Shown here: positions 47,580-61,077 of the stretch, piece by piece
Layout: each line of letters opens with the position of its first letter
Numbering within the stretch: position 1 is the stretch's first letter
Assembly: GCA_018398585.1 (NCBI GenBank)
Contig: JAGTTD010000011.1
Coordinates: 9,113,001-9,177,000, forward strand
DNA from: Simmondsia chinensis
Taxonomy: Eukaryota; Streptophyta; Magnoliopsida; Caryophyllales; Simmondsiaceae
Direction of reading: 5' to 3'
Length of the DNA stretch: 64,000 nucleotides
Program-made: the position numbers and the translations under genes
The notes under the pieces: model-generated
Told to the model about the DNA's origin: nothing
What the model saw: the letters and a program-made list of their open reading frames with translations, nothing else
Databases searched by the model: none

Positions 47580-50560
47580 CAATTTTAATTAAATACTAAC
47601 AATCCTCCACTTCTAATAAAATTTTAGACTAAACAAATTGGGCAATCAAGTATGATTTAAATTCAAATTGCGCCTTGTGCACCACCTATATTTCATGAGC
47701 ACTTCATAAAAGTAGCCTTTACTTTTACACTCATATAGTAATGTCCCCCAAGGATGTGCCTATCGCCACATACACCACCTATATGGGTTATAGATCACAT
47801 TAAGAGTGTGATTAGCTCAACCCCAACACCCCACAAGTAAGCATGCGCAACACCATAAAGATGGGCTATCTATTTAATTCATGTACAAAACAATGCTAGC
47901 GAAATCACTTTATGATTTGTTTGTCTTTTTTCAGAGTATCGACACTCTTCAAGCTTAAGGCCCATCCCATCGAAGTCATCCATATCTTATCTCTAGCTAA
48001 AGCTTCTGTAAGTGGATCGAAAATATTATCGGGTGACCTTACATAAACATTGTTAATGGTGCAATTAGTAAGATGTTTCACTTACTATGCTATATTTTCT
48101 TCTCACGATCTGGATTTACCATTTTAATATTTATTATATACTCTACCAATTTTACCGTTGCTATTGCAATATAACAATATCTGTGGTACTAGTTTCTCCC
48201 ACAAGGGGATTCCATATATTAAATTCCTTCACTAGTTCGCCTCCTCAGAGACTGTAGATAGAGCAATAAGCTTTACTTCCAGAGTAGAGTTTTCTATAAT
48301 ATTTTGTATTTTTGGTCCTTCACAACACCACCTAAAGTGAACACATATCCACTAACAGACATAGCATCTCCAGTATAAGAGTTTCTATATGGATCATTGA
48401 ATGCTTTAAATACAATCGAAACTATTATAACACAAGGAATAATTCATAGTCTTTTTAAAATATCTCGTTAAATGGTCAATGGATGTCCAAATGATGAAAC
48501 AAGAGTTTATGCATAAGTCATCTTAGTTTGCCAACCGCATAAGCTACATCAAGATGTGATATATTAACAACATATCTGAAGCTACCAATAATTTTAGCAT
48601 ACTCACTTGTATTAATAATATCTTTGGTCCTTTTACTAGGAACCAGGCTAGCACTTAAAGCTAGTGGTGTACTGGCAAGCAAACATGAAAGTATTTAAAT
48701 TTTTTCAAAATCTTTTCAACATGGTGATATTCACCAAGTAAATGTTATGCCAAGGATAACATTAGCTAGGTCCATATCTTTCACGTCAAAGTTATTTTTC
48801 AACATGGTCTTAGTGGAGTTTATAATTTCTAAGTTAGTACCAGTTAAGTAAATCATCCACATATAAGCTAACAATCACATGAGATACACCAACATATTTC
48901 TAGTATATGCACTTACTATTTTTACAAGACATTTGTGAAAATTTTCATACCACTATTTAGGGCCTAAGCCCGTAAAGGGATTTTGTCAACTTACTCTCTT
49001 TTTGTTTACTGCGTAGCTCAATAAACCCTCGGTTTGGTCCATATAAATCTCTTAATTGGGTACTCATTAAAAAATGATGTTTTTTTTAACATTCATTTGG
49101 TGTATTTCTAGATATAGAACAATGACTATAGCTACTAAAACTCATATTAATGAAACATTAGCTACCATAGAATAAGAATATAGAAGTTAATAACTTCCTT
49201 ATGTGCAAACCCTTTTGCAACAAACCTACCTTTAAATGCATCTATTGAACCATTAGGTCTATGCTTTCTCCTTACGACTCATTTACGCCCTATAGTCCTA
49301 CTTCCTTCATATAGATGTACTAATTTCCATGTTTTATAGCACACAAAGAATCTATATCATCATTGCTTCTCTTCAAACTTTAGAGTTAAGGTAAGGAGAG
49401 ACCTTCATATATAGATCTAGGTTTATCCTCGACTAGGAAAATGATATCCTCTATGATAAAGGATATTCCTGTACATTATAAAGCAAATATTTAGGAACAA
49501 AATATTTTTGATTGCTATGTATTTTACTCTAAAGTTAAGGTATAAGCAGGAGAGAATTATAAGGTTCACTCTCATTTTCTAGAGCAATTTTTCAGAACCC
49601 CCACTATTCTTTGTTGTGAAAGGAAATTTACCTTCATGAAGAGCATCCATTGATTCTATGACAATATTATCTTCTAGGTTTAAAAATCTATATACTTTAC
49701 TTGAAAAGGCTTATCCATAAAGATACACCTAATGGCTTTTTCTCCTAACTTAGGAATTTTGAGGTTTGTTTTCCTACCAAAGCCTAAACAGCCCCAAACT
49801 CCCAAGTAACTCAAATTAGGCCTTCTACCTTTTCATGGCCTGAGTTAGGAGAGTTCTTTTTCGAGATAATCTTGGTGGTGACTATAGCCTCAACCCCTAA
49901 GTTTTTAGGCGATCAATGTTCTATTTCTACATTATGCTACTCCATTGAAGACCGGTGAGTAAGAGGGAGTTACCTCATGCACTATTCCTTGAGATTGAAC
50001 AAATTGACCAAGCCTAAACTCTCATATTCTCTTCCTTTATTGGTTCTAAACCATTTAGTTCTTTTACTAAACCGATCTTCTACTTCTTTTACAATAGGTT
50101 GTCAATTTTTCAAACGCCTCACTTTTAACTTTCATCAAGAATATTACAAAGTACCATTTGCCACAAGAAGTTAAAATACCTTCAAATTCAAAAATATCTG
50201 AGTGAATGTGCTTTAACAGTTCAGTAATCCTATAAACTAATTTGTGGGAACTTTTTCTAATTGTGGTCAAACTATAATTTTCACATTTTTTAAAGTTTTT
50301 ATGTAGTTTGAAAGTTAAACCAAGAGAACACATAGCGTTCATATACCTAATATTAAAACGACAAATACGAGCAAGCCAACCATTCGTACATGAAACAAAG
50401 TAAACGGAAATGGAGTCATCATTATTCATTTCAACACTCAACTTGAACGTACCATTGCAACTATGTCTCTTGCCAACAAAGACATTTTTCTTTGTGATCA
50501 TGTATTGATAATATTCAATAGTGTGTTTGAAACCTGCTTAATTAAGAAATTAGCTAGACA
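47580..50560 (-). pseudogene. Ty1/copia polyprotein, heavily decayed
   Basis: The minus strand shows GAG-pre-integrase/integrase (50501-50067: an ELLKHIHSDIFEFEGIL region, GKWYFVIF, KSEAFEKL) and farther on reverse transcriptase (VSLYVDDLLITGTNLE near 48870, FDVKDMDLANVILGI near 48780, then the DVAYAVGKLR region near 48540). Many stops and small deletions are present; RNase H is barely recognisable. The primer site is at about 52453-52469 and the LTR at 52470-53620. Confidence 0.82.
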
Positions 50561-50641
50561 TCAAGTCTTTACTAATTTTAGGGGTATGTAACATGGCCTC
50601 GAGGGTTAAAACGCGGCCCAAGGTAATTTAATTCTAACATC

Positions 50642-51012
50642 ACCTAAGGATGGCCATGGGGCAGGTAAAACCCATTACTCGGGGTACCCACTTTGTTTCG
50701 GGCAGTTATGAATACAAGTGAGGCAAGTAGCTGGTACGGGTCAAGTATAAATTACAATACCCACCACAGATGTGTGGCGGGTATGGGTATGATATTGTAC
50801 CCATCTTGTTCCATCCCATACCGTCATATACCCACCACAAATTGTATTTTATTTATTTAAAAAGAAGAAAAAATTATATTTGATTTAATTACCCAACTTT
50901 GTTTCAAATATTACAACAAATTATAATTAGTTCTAACATATAATATTAAATAATTAATATGAGTAAGTATGGATAGTCATTTGATACCCCCATTAAGGTG
51001 AGTAAGAAGCAG
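50642..51012. repeat. GGATGGCCATGGGGCAGGT-type DNA-element fragment in the copia leader
   Basis: Begins AAGGATGGCCATGGGGCAGG, with CATTACTCGGGGTACCC and CCCGCC-like subterminal DNA and an AT-rich centre. Probably a hAT-like MITE related to 28870-29100 and 29584-29985. Termini are not resolved. Confidence 0.4.
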
Positions 51013-51645
51013 GTAATGAAATCCACCGAATCATTCTCTGTGCGTATAATGATGACAAAACTAAATTGCTTGTTACTCCCTAGCGGTAGGGTCGTATCTA
51101 GTTATCAGTGAGATGATTTCAATTAATATGTTTCCTAAATATAATTAACTCATCATTTCTACTCTGGCCTCTAAGATAATATCACAATGCTCCTTAGGAG
51201 ACTAACATACTCTCCTAGTCAAGTATATACCATTGCTAGACATTGGTACAAGTAGACAACATATTCCACGAGAGCGTGGTCACATCTGTTTTTGCTGTAC
51301 CTCTATCTATCCTTAAGAAGTTTTACCCTATAGCCCGTAAACAAATGCCCTTCTCAGGAGTAGCGCCTATCCGCTATACTATTAGACTGGCGATAGAGGC
51401 CGTGAGGATTCAACTCCTGAATCTCGCTCCCACTTGAAATTTTAAATGATGAATCTTTCTTTTACATTTAACTATCGCATAGTTACTACTAGGATCATAT
51501 TCTAATTTTTATTTAACAATTAAAATAATAGCCTAATTATATTAGGTTCATTTAATTATCCAACCTATACAAATCTAATCTTATATTTTATGACAATTTT
51601 TCTTTTAAAGGATTCAATTATTGAATTTCTAATCTTATATTAGAT

Positions 51646-51703
51646 ACAACAACAACAACAACAGTCCCAGTGCCTCAAGGGCTCCCGCATATGCAGGGTC
51701 TGG
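51646..51703 (-). mobile_element. 58-bp RTE/Au tail stump with 16-bp target duplication
   Basis: Contains only the last 58 bases of the tail: ACAACAACAACAACAG, CCCAGTGCCTCAAGGGCTCC, GCATATGCAGGGTCTGG. TAATCTTATATTAGAT flanks it perfectly at 51630-51645 and 51704-51719. It is an extremely 5'-truncated target-primed insertion. Confidence 0.9.
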
Positions 51704-52469
51704 TAATCTTATATTAGATCTATATGAAAAATTTCCCTACTCAATGAAATCAAATATTTCATAAAATTGCGTATGTGAATGATCTTCTAACTTTATTCAC
51801 ATTTCAAAAATTATTTAACTCATAATATTAAACGTGTGAATAAAATCTAATAAGTACTATGTTATCAAACTACTTTGCATAATATTGTTTAAGGCCTCTT
51901 AAAATTTTTGGACAATTGAATTAATCTCTAAATACTTTTAGAAAATTGATTATCATATAACCTCTTTTGCAATCTCATTCCAAAAATATTTTTTTTATTT
52001 CTGATGCAGCAACCTATCTGACGTTAGCGGTTTACTTTATCGCTGACGTCAGCAAACTTCATTAGATGACGTTAGCAAACTAGTAAAAAAAAAATTTGTT
52101 TGATAAAAAAAAAATATATATATAATTTAACTTGTTGATCTTAATCATATTAAATCAATACCAATTTCTAATCTCATCATACGATCACCATATTCATATA
52201 TCTAGAATTGAAAATCTAATTTTCTTTAATATATTCTAGACATATACTACCGCTAATTAATTAATAAAATTATTTGCATTTTTAGACAATTTAAAATCCA
52301 AATGATCATAAAACAACATTATACAAACTCAATCAACAACGGATTTGATTTTTTCTTTTAACATGATCTCATCAAGAACTTGTCTTTCTATATAGTTTCT
52401 CATTTATACCTAATGTTGTCCTCATGCACATCATTAATAATCAGAGATCGGTTCTAATACTAATTGTTT

Positions 52470-53620
52470 GAAAATTTTAATATCTAAAACTATTTTTTCT
52501 AAACTAATTAGATAGGACGCAGCGTATACATAATTTAAAATAAACTTTTACATCAATTATAGTCTCTACTCTAATACATTTATAATCACGTATGGCAATG
52601 ATAGACATAACATGAAACATGAATAATTACGAAATTTAAAACAAAAAATTATGAATTTCATACCTTGATGTACACTATAGTGTAACTCTAGAAGAGGGAC
52701 GATACCACTGCGACCTTCTCCGCAATCCCTTGAGACATCGGGTGTATAGGCACCGAAATATTAAGTTCTTTGAGAAGTACTAGCTTATCTGTTTTTCTTT
52801 TATTATATTCAATATGCTAAACTGATGTAAATGGATTTATTTATAGATAAAATATCCTTTTAGAAAATAAAATAAAATCAGGAGTTTAGTTATCTTAAAT
52901 ACCGTATATTTGTTTTTAAAATTAAAAATTCAAAAAGAAATCTATCCAAAATCATCGAAAAAAAGCGTAGTGCCAACTGCTGGCTAGAGATTTGTCGCTT
53001 CCATTGAGACGGATTGCATCCTTTGGACATGCGCGCTGGTTTGTCCGATGGAAGAGGCGCGGATCGCACCTGTGTGCCTGTCACACTGACTGGCCAGCGC
53101 CTATTAAATGCTTTTTATCGATTTTTCCTTTTCTTTTTTTTATTTTCTTATACAAATTTATCTTATGAATTATACGTTTAGCAAGAATTATTTATTTATA
53201 TCATAAATAAATAATTTATCTTATTAATTCTCTTAATATTTTCAATTGGTGTATAATATAAAGGCTTGCTTAGGGACCTCATGAATAATTTAATTCTAGC
53301 TCAAAACGGGTCAAACATAATTATCTTCTCACGATAATATTTGATTATTATTTAGTTAAAATTTAATTTCACTAATTAAGTTTTATTACACTCTAGAAAT
53401 AATGTATTTATTCATTAACTCCCAATTAACCATTTACTCAAAATTAACCCATCTATTAGATGTTCAAAAAAAAAAAAAAAAAAAAAAATTCTAACTATTA
53501 TCATTATTTTTTCTCACAGCTTTTCCTTAGTCTCTGATTTTCCTTTCTTGAATAATTTATTAATACATAAAATAATTTCTGCATTAATTTCAGATATCAA
53601 ATATATGTAATACTTTGGCC
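52470..53620 (-). mobile_element. 5' LTR of the copia element
   Basis: The inner edge TGTTTGAAAATTTTAATATC follows a degenerate initiator-Met primer site (minus strand CAATTAGTATTAGAAC, about 52453-52469). The outer half (53120-53620) is colinear with the LTR at 40250-40740. It ends abruptly near 53626, where a piece of RTE 3' UTR begins. An A run lies at 53467-53488. Confidence 0.6.
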
Positions 53621-53625
53621 AATGG

Positions 53626-53690
53626 TGCTATTCTAAAGGGAGGCTGTATCTAAGGACCTCAAACCCTAAAAAACATAAAAGCGAATGAAA
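53626..53690 (-). mobile_element. Small fragment of RTE LINE 3' UTR
   Basis: AAGGGAGGCTGTATCTAAGG, ACCTCAAACCCTAAAAAAC and CATAAAAGCG match the 3' UTR just upstream of the tail module at 7140-7200 and 61090-61150. The terminal TTG tail is missing. Confidence 0.55.
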
Positions 53691-54980
53691 CAAAAAAAAC
53701 CAACCTTCTTTCACTTGAATATGTGTAACAATCATGAAGTTATAAGGTTTATGAGAATTTGTAATTTATGCTTGTATTGTTTATAAATATAATTAAGTTG
53801 GTATGTGGTATCTGAGCCTATGTTTAAAACTCATGATTTTTCATTTGGACAGCATTTTGATGGTTTTATATCATAAATTTTTTGATCAAATTCTTTTTGA
53901 ATTTTAATCAAATGGTATTGCACTATGATAATTTAAGAAAGAGTACTATAGGATAAAACCAGAGATAATGAATTGAAAACCGCATGTTCATCATCCTCCG
54001 CATGTATAAGCATGGATATTAATGCGGTTTTGAGGTTAATAGAGAGGCATGCAAGTTAATGCAAGTATGAATCATTACGGTTTACATTTATAAGCATGCA
54101 CACTTCCTTTTTCCTTGTTGAAACAAAATAATCGGCGCAAATAAGTTGAGTAAAAGAGAAAGTATTGGGTCATTAAAGGAAATTATGTGATTTTTCTATA
54201 TTCTATAGTGATCCAATGGTATTATATCATGTGAACTAAATACTCAAATTGAGTACAATTTACCAATAACTTGTATGGAAAATGATTTTATTGTGTAATT
54301 TCATGTTCATATGTTATGATGATTTGATAGTCACTGAAGTAACCAAATTGTAAAAGTATACGAAATATTGGATAATGACAATTCATTTTCAATAATCCAC
54401 AAGTTCTGATGTTTATAAATACGATAATGATTCATATGATTTAATTATGGGTAAATTGAATTTCATTACCACAAGACATTCTGTAATTACCCAAGAGAAG
54501 AGGTGCAAATACAGCATATGAAAGGTTTGTTGTTTCTGGACGAGAGTAATGCAATCTCATACAATCTTCATATGGGTTAGAACAAGCACTAAAACAATGA
54601 CACCAAAAGTTTGGTCAAATAAAAGTTAATTTATACTTTATGAAGTGAATTGTTTAAATAAAATAAAAAAGGGAGAATCTAAGATGATGGTTTCCCTGGG
54701 AAAACTGCCACTTCTTAAAACTTGAATCAAATACTGAACATTGCATCCAGTACTGCAATAATCAACTAAACCCAAATAATAACTCAACCCTATTGTAAAA
54801 ACACCATAAAATACAAGCTTTCGCCAAGTCAAAACAACTCATTATTCATTATCAAAATTTCATGAATAAAAGCCAGAAACTGAACTTGGCCTAAACACCA
54901 CAATTGAATGATAATTATTGACGTTGTGCAGAACTAATATTACACTTTCTTTGTTAAATATAACCATAAATACGGGTTTC

Positions 54981-55845
54981 TCATTGATCGGCTGCCTTGT
55001 TGGCCTTGTATGCGTTCACTAGTTCCACCTGTACATCATTGGAAACCGGTGAATGCTCTTTGTATTCCATAGTGAATTCTCCTTTCCCCTACATTCACAC
55101 AAAAGATAAAAGTTCAAGAACAAAAATGTCAAAAATATTATTGTCTCAAAAATTAGTTATCGACATTTTAGGAAAAAAAAAAGTAGATAAAATTTGAATT
55201 ATATTTGGTTAAAATATTTTGTTTAGATTTGAAAGACATCTAGTTACCTCTAATTTAATAGGGATTTGGCTTAGTGTTTCATTATGACTGAGTTGGGTAA
55301 CTAAATTATAAAAGAGGCTTATGGGTTTATGGCTAAGTAGAAGAAAAGGAGAAGAAAGATGCAAGGATTTGTGGGATTTATAAACAGGTGCCAACAACGG
55401 CCCTTGAGTAGGGATAAGAGATTTCTTTGTGAGTGCTTTCACACAGAGTTATGAGAGAGTTTACAGCTTCATCTATTTAAAACTACATTGAGGATTGGTG
55501 GCTCATTGTACAATAGTCACATTTGGATTGAATGATATCAAATAGGGTTTACGATTTTAATTAGATATAGTAATTCTAAATTTCATATGAGGCACCTGTT
55601 TGGATCCTATGGCTTTCCTCTAGTTGAGAAAGAATTTCCATATAAATCGTAGTGTTGATTGTTTCTATATTTTACACTTTCGTTGTGCTTGATCATGTGA
55701 GTTTTCTTGATAGAAAATAAAGATGCCAAACTACATTTAGGAAATTGGATCCAACAAGAAGTGCAATTCCCCAAAGACATGAAAGCCTCACCTGTGTCAT
55801 CGAACGCAGATCCGTGGAGTATCCGAACATCTTGTTCAGAGGTAC
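54981..55845 (-). CDS. MEFG: Mitochondrial elongation factor G, last two exons (partial)
   Basis: Exon 55845-55792 encodes VPLNKMFGYSTDLRSMTQ and exon 55088-54981 encodes GKGEFTMEYKEHSPVSNDVQ followed by VELVNAYKANKAADQ and a stop (54983-54981). Both have GT-AG borders and join in phase 0. This is the end of domain V of EF-G, the GTPase that translocates tRNA-mRNA on the organelle ribosome. The wording matches the plant mitochondrial form rather than the chloroplast one. The GTPase domain and all other exons are not found upstream within the window, so the preceding intron exceeds 8 kb or the upstream part is rearranged. Confidence 0.9.
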
Positions 55846-57206
55846 CTGAAAACAAAAAGTTGGAGAGTTGGCATGACAATGACATGCAATGACTAAAACT
55901 CGAGATGACACGACAGAACTTGGTTGAGAATGATGCAATCTACTGTTTTGACCAAACTAATCTAATCAGGTCTACCATGGATTATCACGCTTTAAGACAA
56001 ACAAGAATTCGACATGGTTAAGTTACTGACACAAAAGATCACCTGCCCCAGTTTTGGATCTACTATGGGAGCGTCATTGGGAGCGTTTGGTTAGCAATTT
56101 AATATCTCAAAACTATGAAAATTCCTCAGTTGATTACAGGGCATTTGCTTGGTGAACAATCACAACCTAAATGGAAAAATGAAGGAAAAAAGAAAAAAAA
56201 GTAGTTCTGTAACTTAAACTCAAGAAATATCGGAAATACAATCTCTCACACAATTTATTAGGGTGTTTAGTTCACAGCATACCTTTTTTCAACTTATCTA
56301 TTTCAATTAGATTTTTATCTTCATGTAGTACGGTATTATGTAATACAAAAGGACCTACTTTACATAATCTATTACAAAGCCAGAAAAGAACTTAATAATA
56401 TATATCAACCAACAGTGTTTGGATTAGTAATTGTATTGTAACACTCATTATCATAGTCAACCCTCCAACCAGTATGGCTTGTTACTATCCACCAGAATGA
56501 TCAACACATTATCATAGTTTCCCCCCCACCCCTCTTTTTCTCTCTCTCTCTCTCTCTCGTCTCCCTCCCTCCCTGATTAACCCCAACCAACATAGTCCAC
56601 CACCACAGCAACCCCTTTCACCACCTACAACTGACCATTATCGCTACCACTCACACGATAGCTTACCACCACTGTTATTGATTGGTATATATTATTAAAT
56701 CTCCTTTTATCGGTTTGTAAATAGTTTTTTCAAATATATACTGGAACACTTTGTTCTATGAAAAAGGGTCTTTAGTGTTACACAACCAAACACCATATTG
56801 CAAAGACATAATCTTATTGAAATAAACAAGCTAAAAACTAAATGAACTAAATGCAACCAGCCTATCTGAGCTTGCATGGGTATATGTTATGTAAACAGAT
56901 CTACTAATGAAGTTCAAAGGTAAAAGATCACCAAGTTTTTATCATCATTGGCCTCAGGTTTCTGGACTCATTGAATACATAGTTAAATTCTTTGCTACAT
57001 ACTACCGGGGGTCTGAATGAGCCACTTCAAGACAAAGGTCATCCAGCCCAAGCTAGGGTTTCCCACATTGAGGAGCTCCAAACTAAATTGGCCCCGTTTA
57101 TGCTCTTAGAGCTTAACTCATTTCAGCTCAAATTGGGCTAGATTAAGCAAATAATTTTTATTGAGATTGGATCAATTTGACCTATTTAGGCTCACAAACC
57201 TGGAGC
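55846..57206. other. EF-G intron stretch without recognised elements
   Basis: AT-rich intron with a CT microsatellite (56535-56560) and poly(A) patches. I searched it for the expected preceding EF-G exon and see none. No other coding signal is apparent. Confidence 0.5.
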
Positions 57207-57211
57207 TTAAG

Positions 57212-57521
57212 TTAAGCAACACAAAAGAAGATGTATGATGATTGTAGACAACATGATGTTTTGATAGATTTCGATAAATTAATTGATAGGATTAGAATAG
57301 AATATATCTTTTAAGCCAATAAACTAACTTAGTTAGCATTATTTTAATTAGTAGGATATTTTAGTTCCTTTTATCTTAGAGCATAATTTCTTAGGTAATT
57401 TCTTACTTAGCTATTTGGTTATACAATAGGGTTTAGTTTTCTAGCTTTGTGATTCATTAGTTTTCAGTTTGGAAGAAATAAATTTGAGTTTACTTTTTGA
57501 GTAGCAAGTTATGCTACATCA
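57212..57521 (+). mobile_element. Solo LTR of the TGATGTAGCA family with TTAAG duplication
   Basis: 310 bp; the 3' end is TGCTACATCA, the 5' end is mutated (TTAAGCAACAC), and TTAAG lies on both sides (57207-57211, 57522-57526). It aligns colinearly with 60835-61985 read on the minus strand (ACAAAAGAAGA near the start). It lies in the EF-G intron. Confidence 0.75.
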
Positions 57522-58469
57522 TTAAGCTTTACTAGGTTTGTTCAATGTGCTAGCTTAGAACAAGTCAAGCCTTTTGAGCAAAAACCGGATCACTAAGACT
57601 CGGGGATCCGACTCAGCTGATTGACGCCCCTGTCCCATGAGACAACACTAGTTCATACTCTTGTCCCAAAATAAGTATCCCTTGCATTTAAGGTAATCTC
57701 AAAATAGTGTTCACCATTCTTAATTTTGCTAAAGTTGATTTTATTTTCTTTTGTATATATGACACCAATATTACACGTTTGCTTCTTTTTCAAGTTAAAA
57801 ATGTTCAACACACTTCATTTATCCCAAAAAGTCGTGACTAGTCATCTTAAACTATTCATGACTATGGACCTTCCAAAAACAAAATGTATCGAGTTAAAAT
57901 AATTATTTATTAATAGAACTCATAATATTTCGATTTGTCAGGCCTAATACTGTTAATGACAAAGCCCATATAAGTAAAAGACACAATTACCCATCTATAA
58001 TTCAAAAAAAAAAAACTATGGAACTTTTTCTTTGAAAATACCCTATCTACAGTAGGAAAATTCCCCTAATGCTAAAAAACAGAGCTTAATCCCAGACTCG
58101 CTATGCCTTCCCATGTGAAGATGAATGTGTGCGAGGTTGCGGTAAACAAGGCGAAGATGATAAAGATTTTGCTGGTGGAGATGCTAATTTGGAAAGGGGA
58201 AGTGACTTGGGAGGTGGTGACTTGGAAGTTGGGAATGGTGGGCTTTCAGGTTAAGAATTTGGTGCGGAAGACATACTTTGACTACACTTTACACAAAAAT
58301 CAGATCGGATGATCTAAAAGATCACTCAATTATGCACATCATCTTGGTCACACAGATCTCAAACCTTTACATACATGCTAATTATAAAAGCAGCTGCCAA
58401 GAAGATGCTTTAATCACCACAAAAATTGCGATGATGTTTTTGAATCGATGAAAAGGCTAGGGGCACTTT

Positions 58470-58590
58470 GGAAACAACCTCCCTTAGAGGAACACCCTGA
58501 AGGGGTGAAGCTGCTTATATCTTGCCCTCCCCAGACCCCCTACTTTGGCAGGAGCCCTTTGAGGCACTAGATTTGCTGCTATTTTTGTAA
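58470..58590 (+). mobile_element. Short RTE/Au-SINE tail element, plus
   Basis: Tail-only copy: GGGGCACTTTGGAAACAACC, CACCCTGAAGGGGTGAAGC, CCCCAGACCCCCTACTTTGG, CAGGAGCCCTTTGAGGCACT, GCTGCT tail. TTTTTGAATCGATGAAAA before it and TTTTTGTAATGAAAAA after it look like a duplication with a small deletion. Confidence 0.72.
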
Positions 58591-58639
58591 TGAAAAATAC
58601 CCTAAAGAATAACAAAACTCGAAACGCAAGCTTCAGGAG

Positions 58640-60829
58640 AAGACATCTTCATTAAGAGAGAGAGAGAGAGAAGATATACAAAATATTGAGAAGACATCTT
58701 CAACCAAAGACAAACACACAACTAAATAAAAAGCAATGAACTAGTATAACAAAGCTCTCTAATCTCTCTACAGGTAAGCCAATGTTATATCAAGGAAGCT
58801 TACAAAGCTTTCTACCAAAGGGAGCCTAGAAAGACCGCCTTATCGATAAGAAATTCACTGGCCCATAATTACATAAAATTAATTCCTCACCTTCCAAATA
58901 TGCCATAGAAGTAGCACAAAATAACGATTTATTGCATTTAGTCTTCCCTATCCCCTAAACTGAATAAAAAAGACCATTTTTCACTTAACAAGGAGACAGC
59001 TCCACCTAATTGACAAAGTACAAGGCGTAAAATAAAAAGATGGCCATGTGTTTCCCATTTTGGGAGCACATGAAACAAATATCTGGTGGCAAAGCTTATA
59101 GGGCCTCTGTTTCTACGAAAGTCCGATATCAAGCTTGTTATGAATGAGGGACCATAAAAAGCATTGATCCACAGGGGTAACTTTTGGCTTTCCAAATAAA
59201 AGAAAAAAGAGGAAATGATAAGCAATGGTTGTGGTTGTTCTAAGAAAAGAAACGAGAAAGGGACTTAATGGAAAACATACATGAACAATCGAACACCCAC
59301 ACCCTCATATCAAAAAGATGAGATTTGTGTTTGGTGACTTCCCGGTTAGTAAGATTTCTCCACATATGGAGGTTCCATGTAAAGGAATCACCATGGTAAG
59401 TTCAGAAGCATCATGAAAGGGGGATAGGCGATATAAAAGTGGGAATCCGACTGCAAAGGGGGCCTCTCAAGCCCCAATATCTACCTAGACCTGAATTCAA
59501 TTACTCACACAAGCTTTTAGGGTGCTTGGAAAGAAGGGTAAAATTGTGATATACATTTTCATGACGAAGAACCTGTCATCATATCTGTCACCTCCACATC
59601 CCTCCCATTCTCTTGGAGGCCATACTTTCCTCTGATTACCAAGTGCCAATGGCAACTAGATTCATTAAGAAACGCCAAAACCATTCGCACAAAAGGGAAA
59701 TATTTCTGGAGATCACGTCACAGATCCCCAAGCCTTATCCTAGTCACCAAATGGTCCCTTTGGCTCTCGCCCACCCAAAACATCCCTCATAATACCCTAG
59801 GTACACTTATAGCCACAATGAGAAGGATCTTCAGAGAGACAATTGCTGTTGATCAATCTTCTTAACCACACACACCCAAAAACTCAACAACCTAGGATTA
59901 CCCCCTAAACAAACACCAACGTACATGAGAGGCGGTTCCTGAGCCACGAAATCAGCTAGTGTAGAGTAGGAAGTGACAATCGAATTATCAAGGCTTACCT
60001 ACAAGATAATAGACTAAGGCAAGTTGATTTTAAGACCACAAAGTTGCTCAAACACCTCAATGAGTGTCAAAATTGCCTTAAAGCCCTCGTTGTCTCCCAT
60101 AAAAATGATAGTCATCAACAAATTGCAAGTGAGACAGACACACAATATCCCTACCAACCTGAATCCCTTGAAGCAAACCTCGTTCCTGACATTGGGACGA
60201 CATTTGATGAAGAGGACTAGAGTAAATTAGAAAGGGAACACCTAGCTTTAAATCAGGGAGGCAGAGGCCAGACCTTAGAGTTCTCATCAATAATTATTGA
60301 GTATAAAAACCTCTAATCCATTCCGTGCCACCTATCCAAGAATCCTTCATGAGGACTGCATCCAAAAAAATAATACCTTACTCTTAACATCGGCTTTCTC
60401 GAAGTCAAGCTTTAAGAGAAGCCTTTCCCAACAATTTTTGGTCAAATCTCCCACCAACTCGTTATCCTGCATCAAGGATCTAGTGGTTCCTAACAAAAAC
60501 CAACTGATACTTTGACATAGTAACCTTCAGAACTTCATTCAAGCTAGTAGACAATATTTTGGTCACAATCTTATAGACACTAGTAGAGTAATAAAGATGG
60601 AATTAATGCTCTTGCAAGAGATACCATTTCCATGGTATCTCCTAAACATTTTCATCAAATCTGCCTTAATCATATCCCTAACAGTGCTAGAAAAATGCCA
60701 TCAAGAGACCATCTAGAGCCTTGCCATTAGCCATGCTTTAAGACAACATATCTAACCTCAGTTACTTCAAAAGACCTCTCTTTCCATTCCTTGAGTAACT
60801 GAGATAGGACCCCCATTAATTACATCACC
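58640..60829 (-). pseudogene. L1 LINE reverse transcriptase and C-terminal part, minus strand
   Basis: Minus strand residues KLDFEKADVKSKVLFF (60420), GLLQGIQVGRDIVCLSHLQF then VDD (60140; the catalytic YADD-type site reads FVDD) and a zinc-binding DICFMCSQNGK region (59075) follow the L1 order. Many stops. It is continuous with 61991-62977 once the solo LTR at 60835-61985 is removed. It lies inside the EF-G intron in the same orientation as the gene. Confidence 0.72.
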
Positions 60830-60834
60830 ATGGG

Positions 60835-61046
60835 TGATGCAGCACAATTTTCTACTCAAGAACTCAACTCAAATTTATTTCTTGAAAACTTAAAACTAAT
60901 GAATTACAAAGCTCCATTTATAGAAAAAACTAAATCCTATTGGATAACTAAAGAGATAAATAAGAAAAAGAACTAAATTATCCTACTAATTAAAACAACA
61001 AAAAACCCAGTGTCTCAAGGGCTCCTGCATATGCAAGGTCTTTTTT

Positions 61047-61077
<31 letters not shown>

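Noticed and set aside
58103..58312. Small gene in the EF-G intron
   Set aside because: Open frame without recognisable domain, splice context or homologous peptide.
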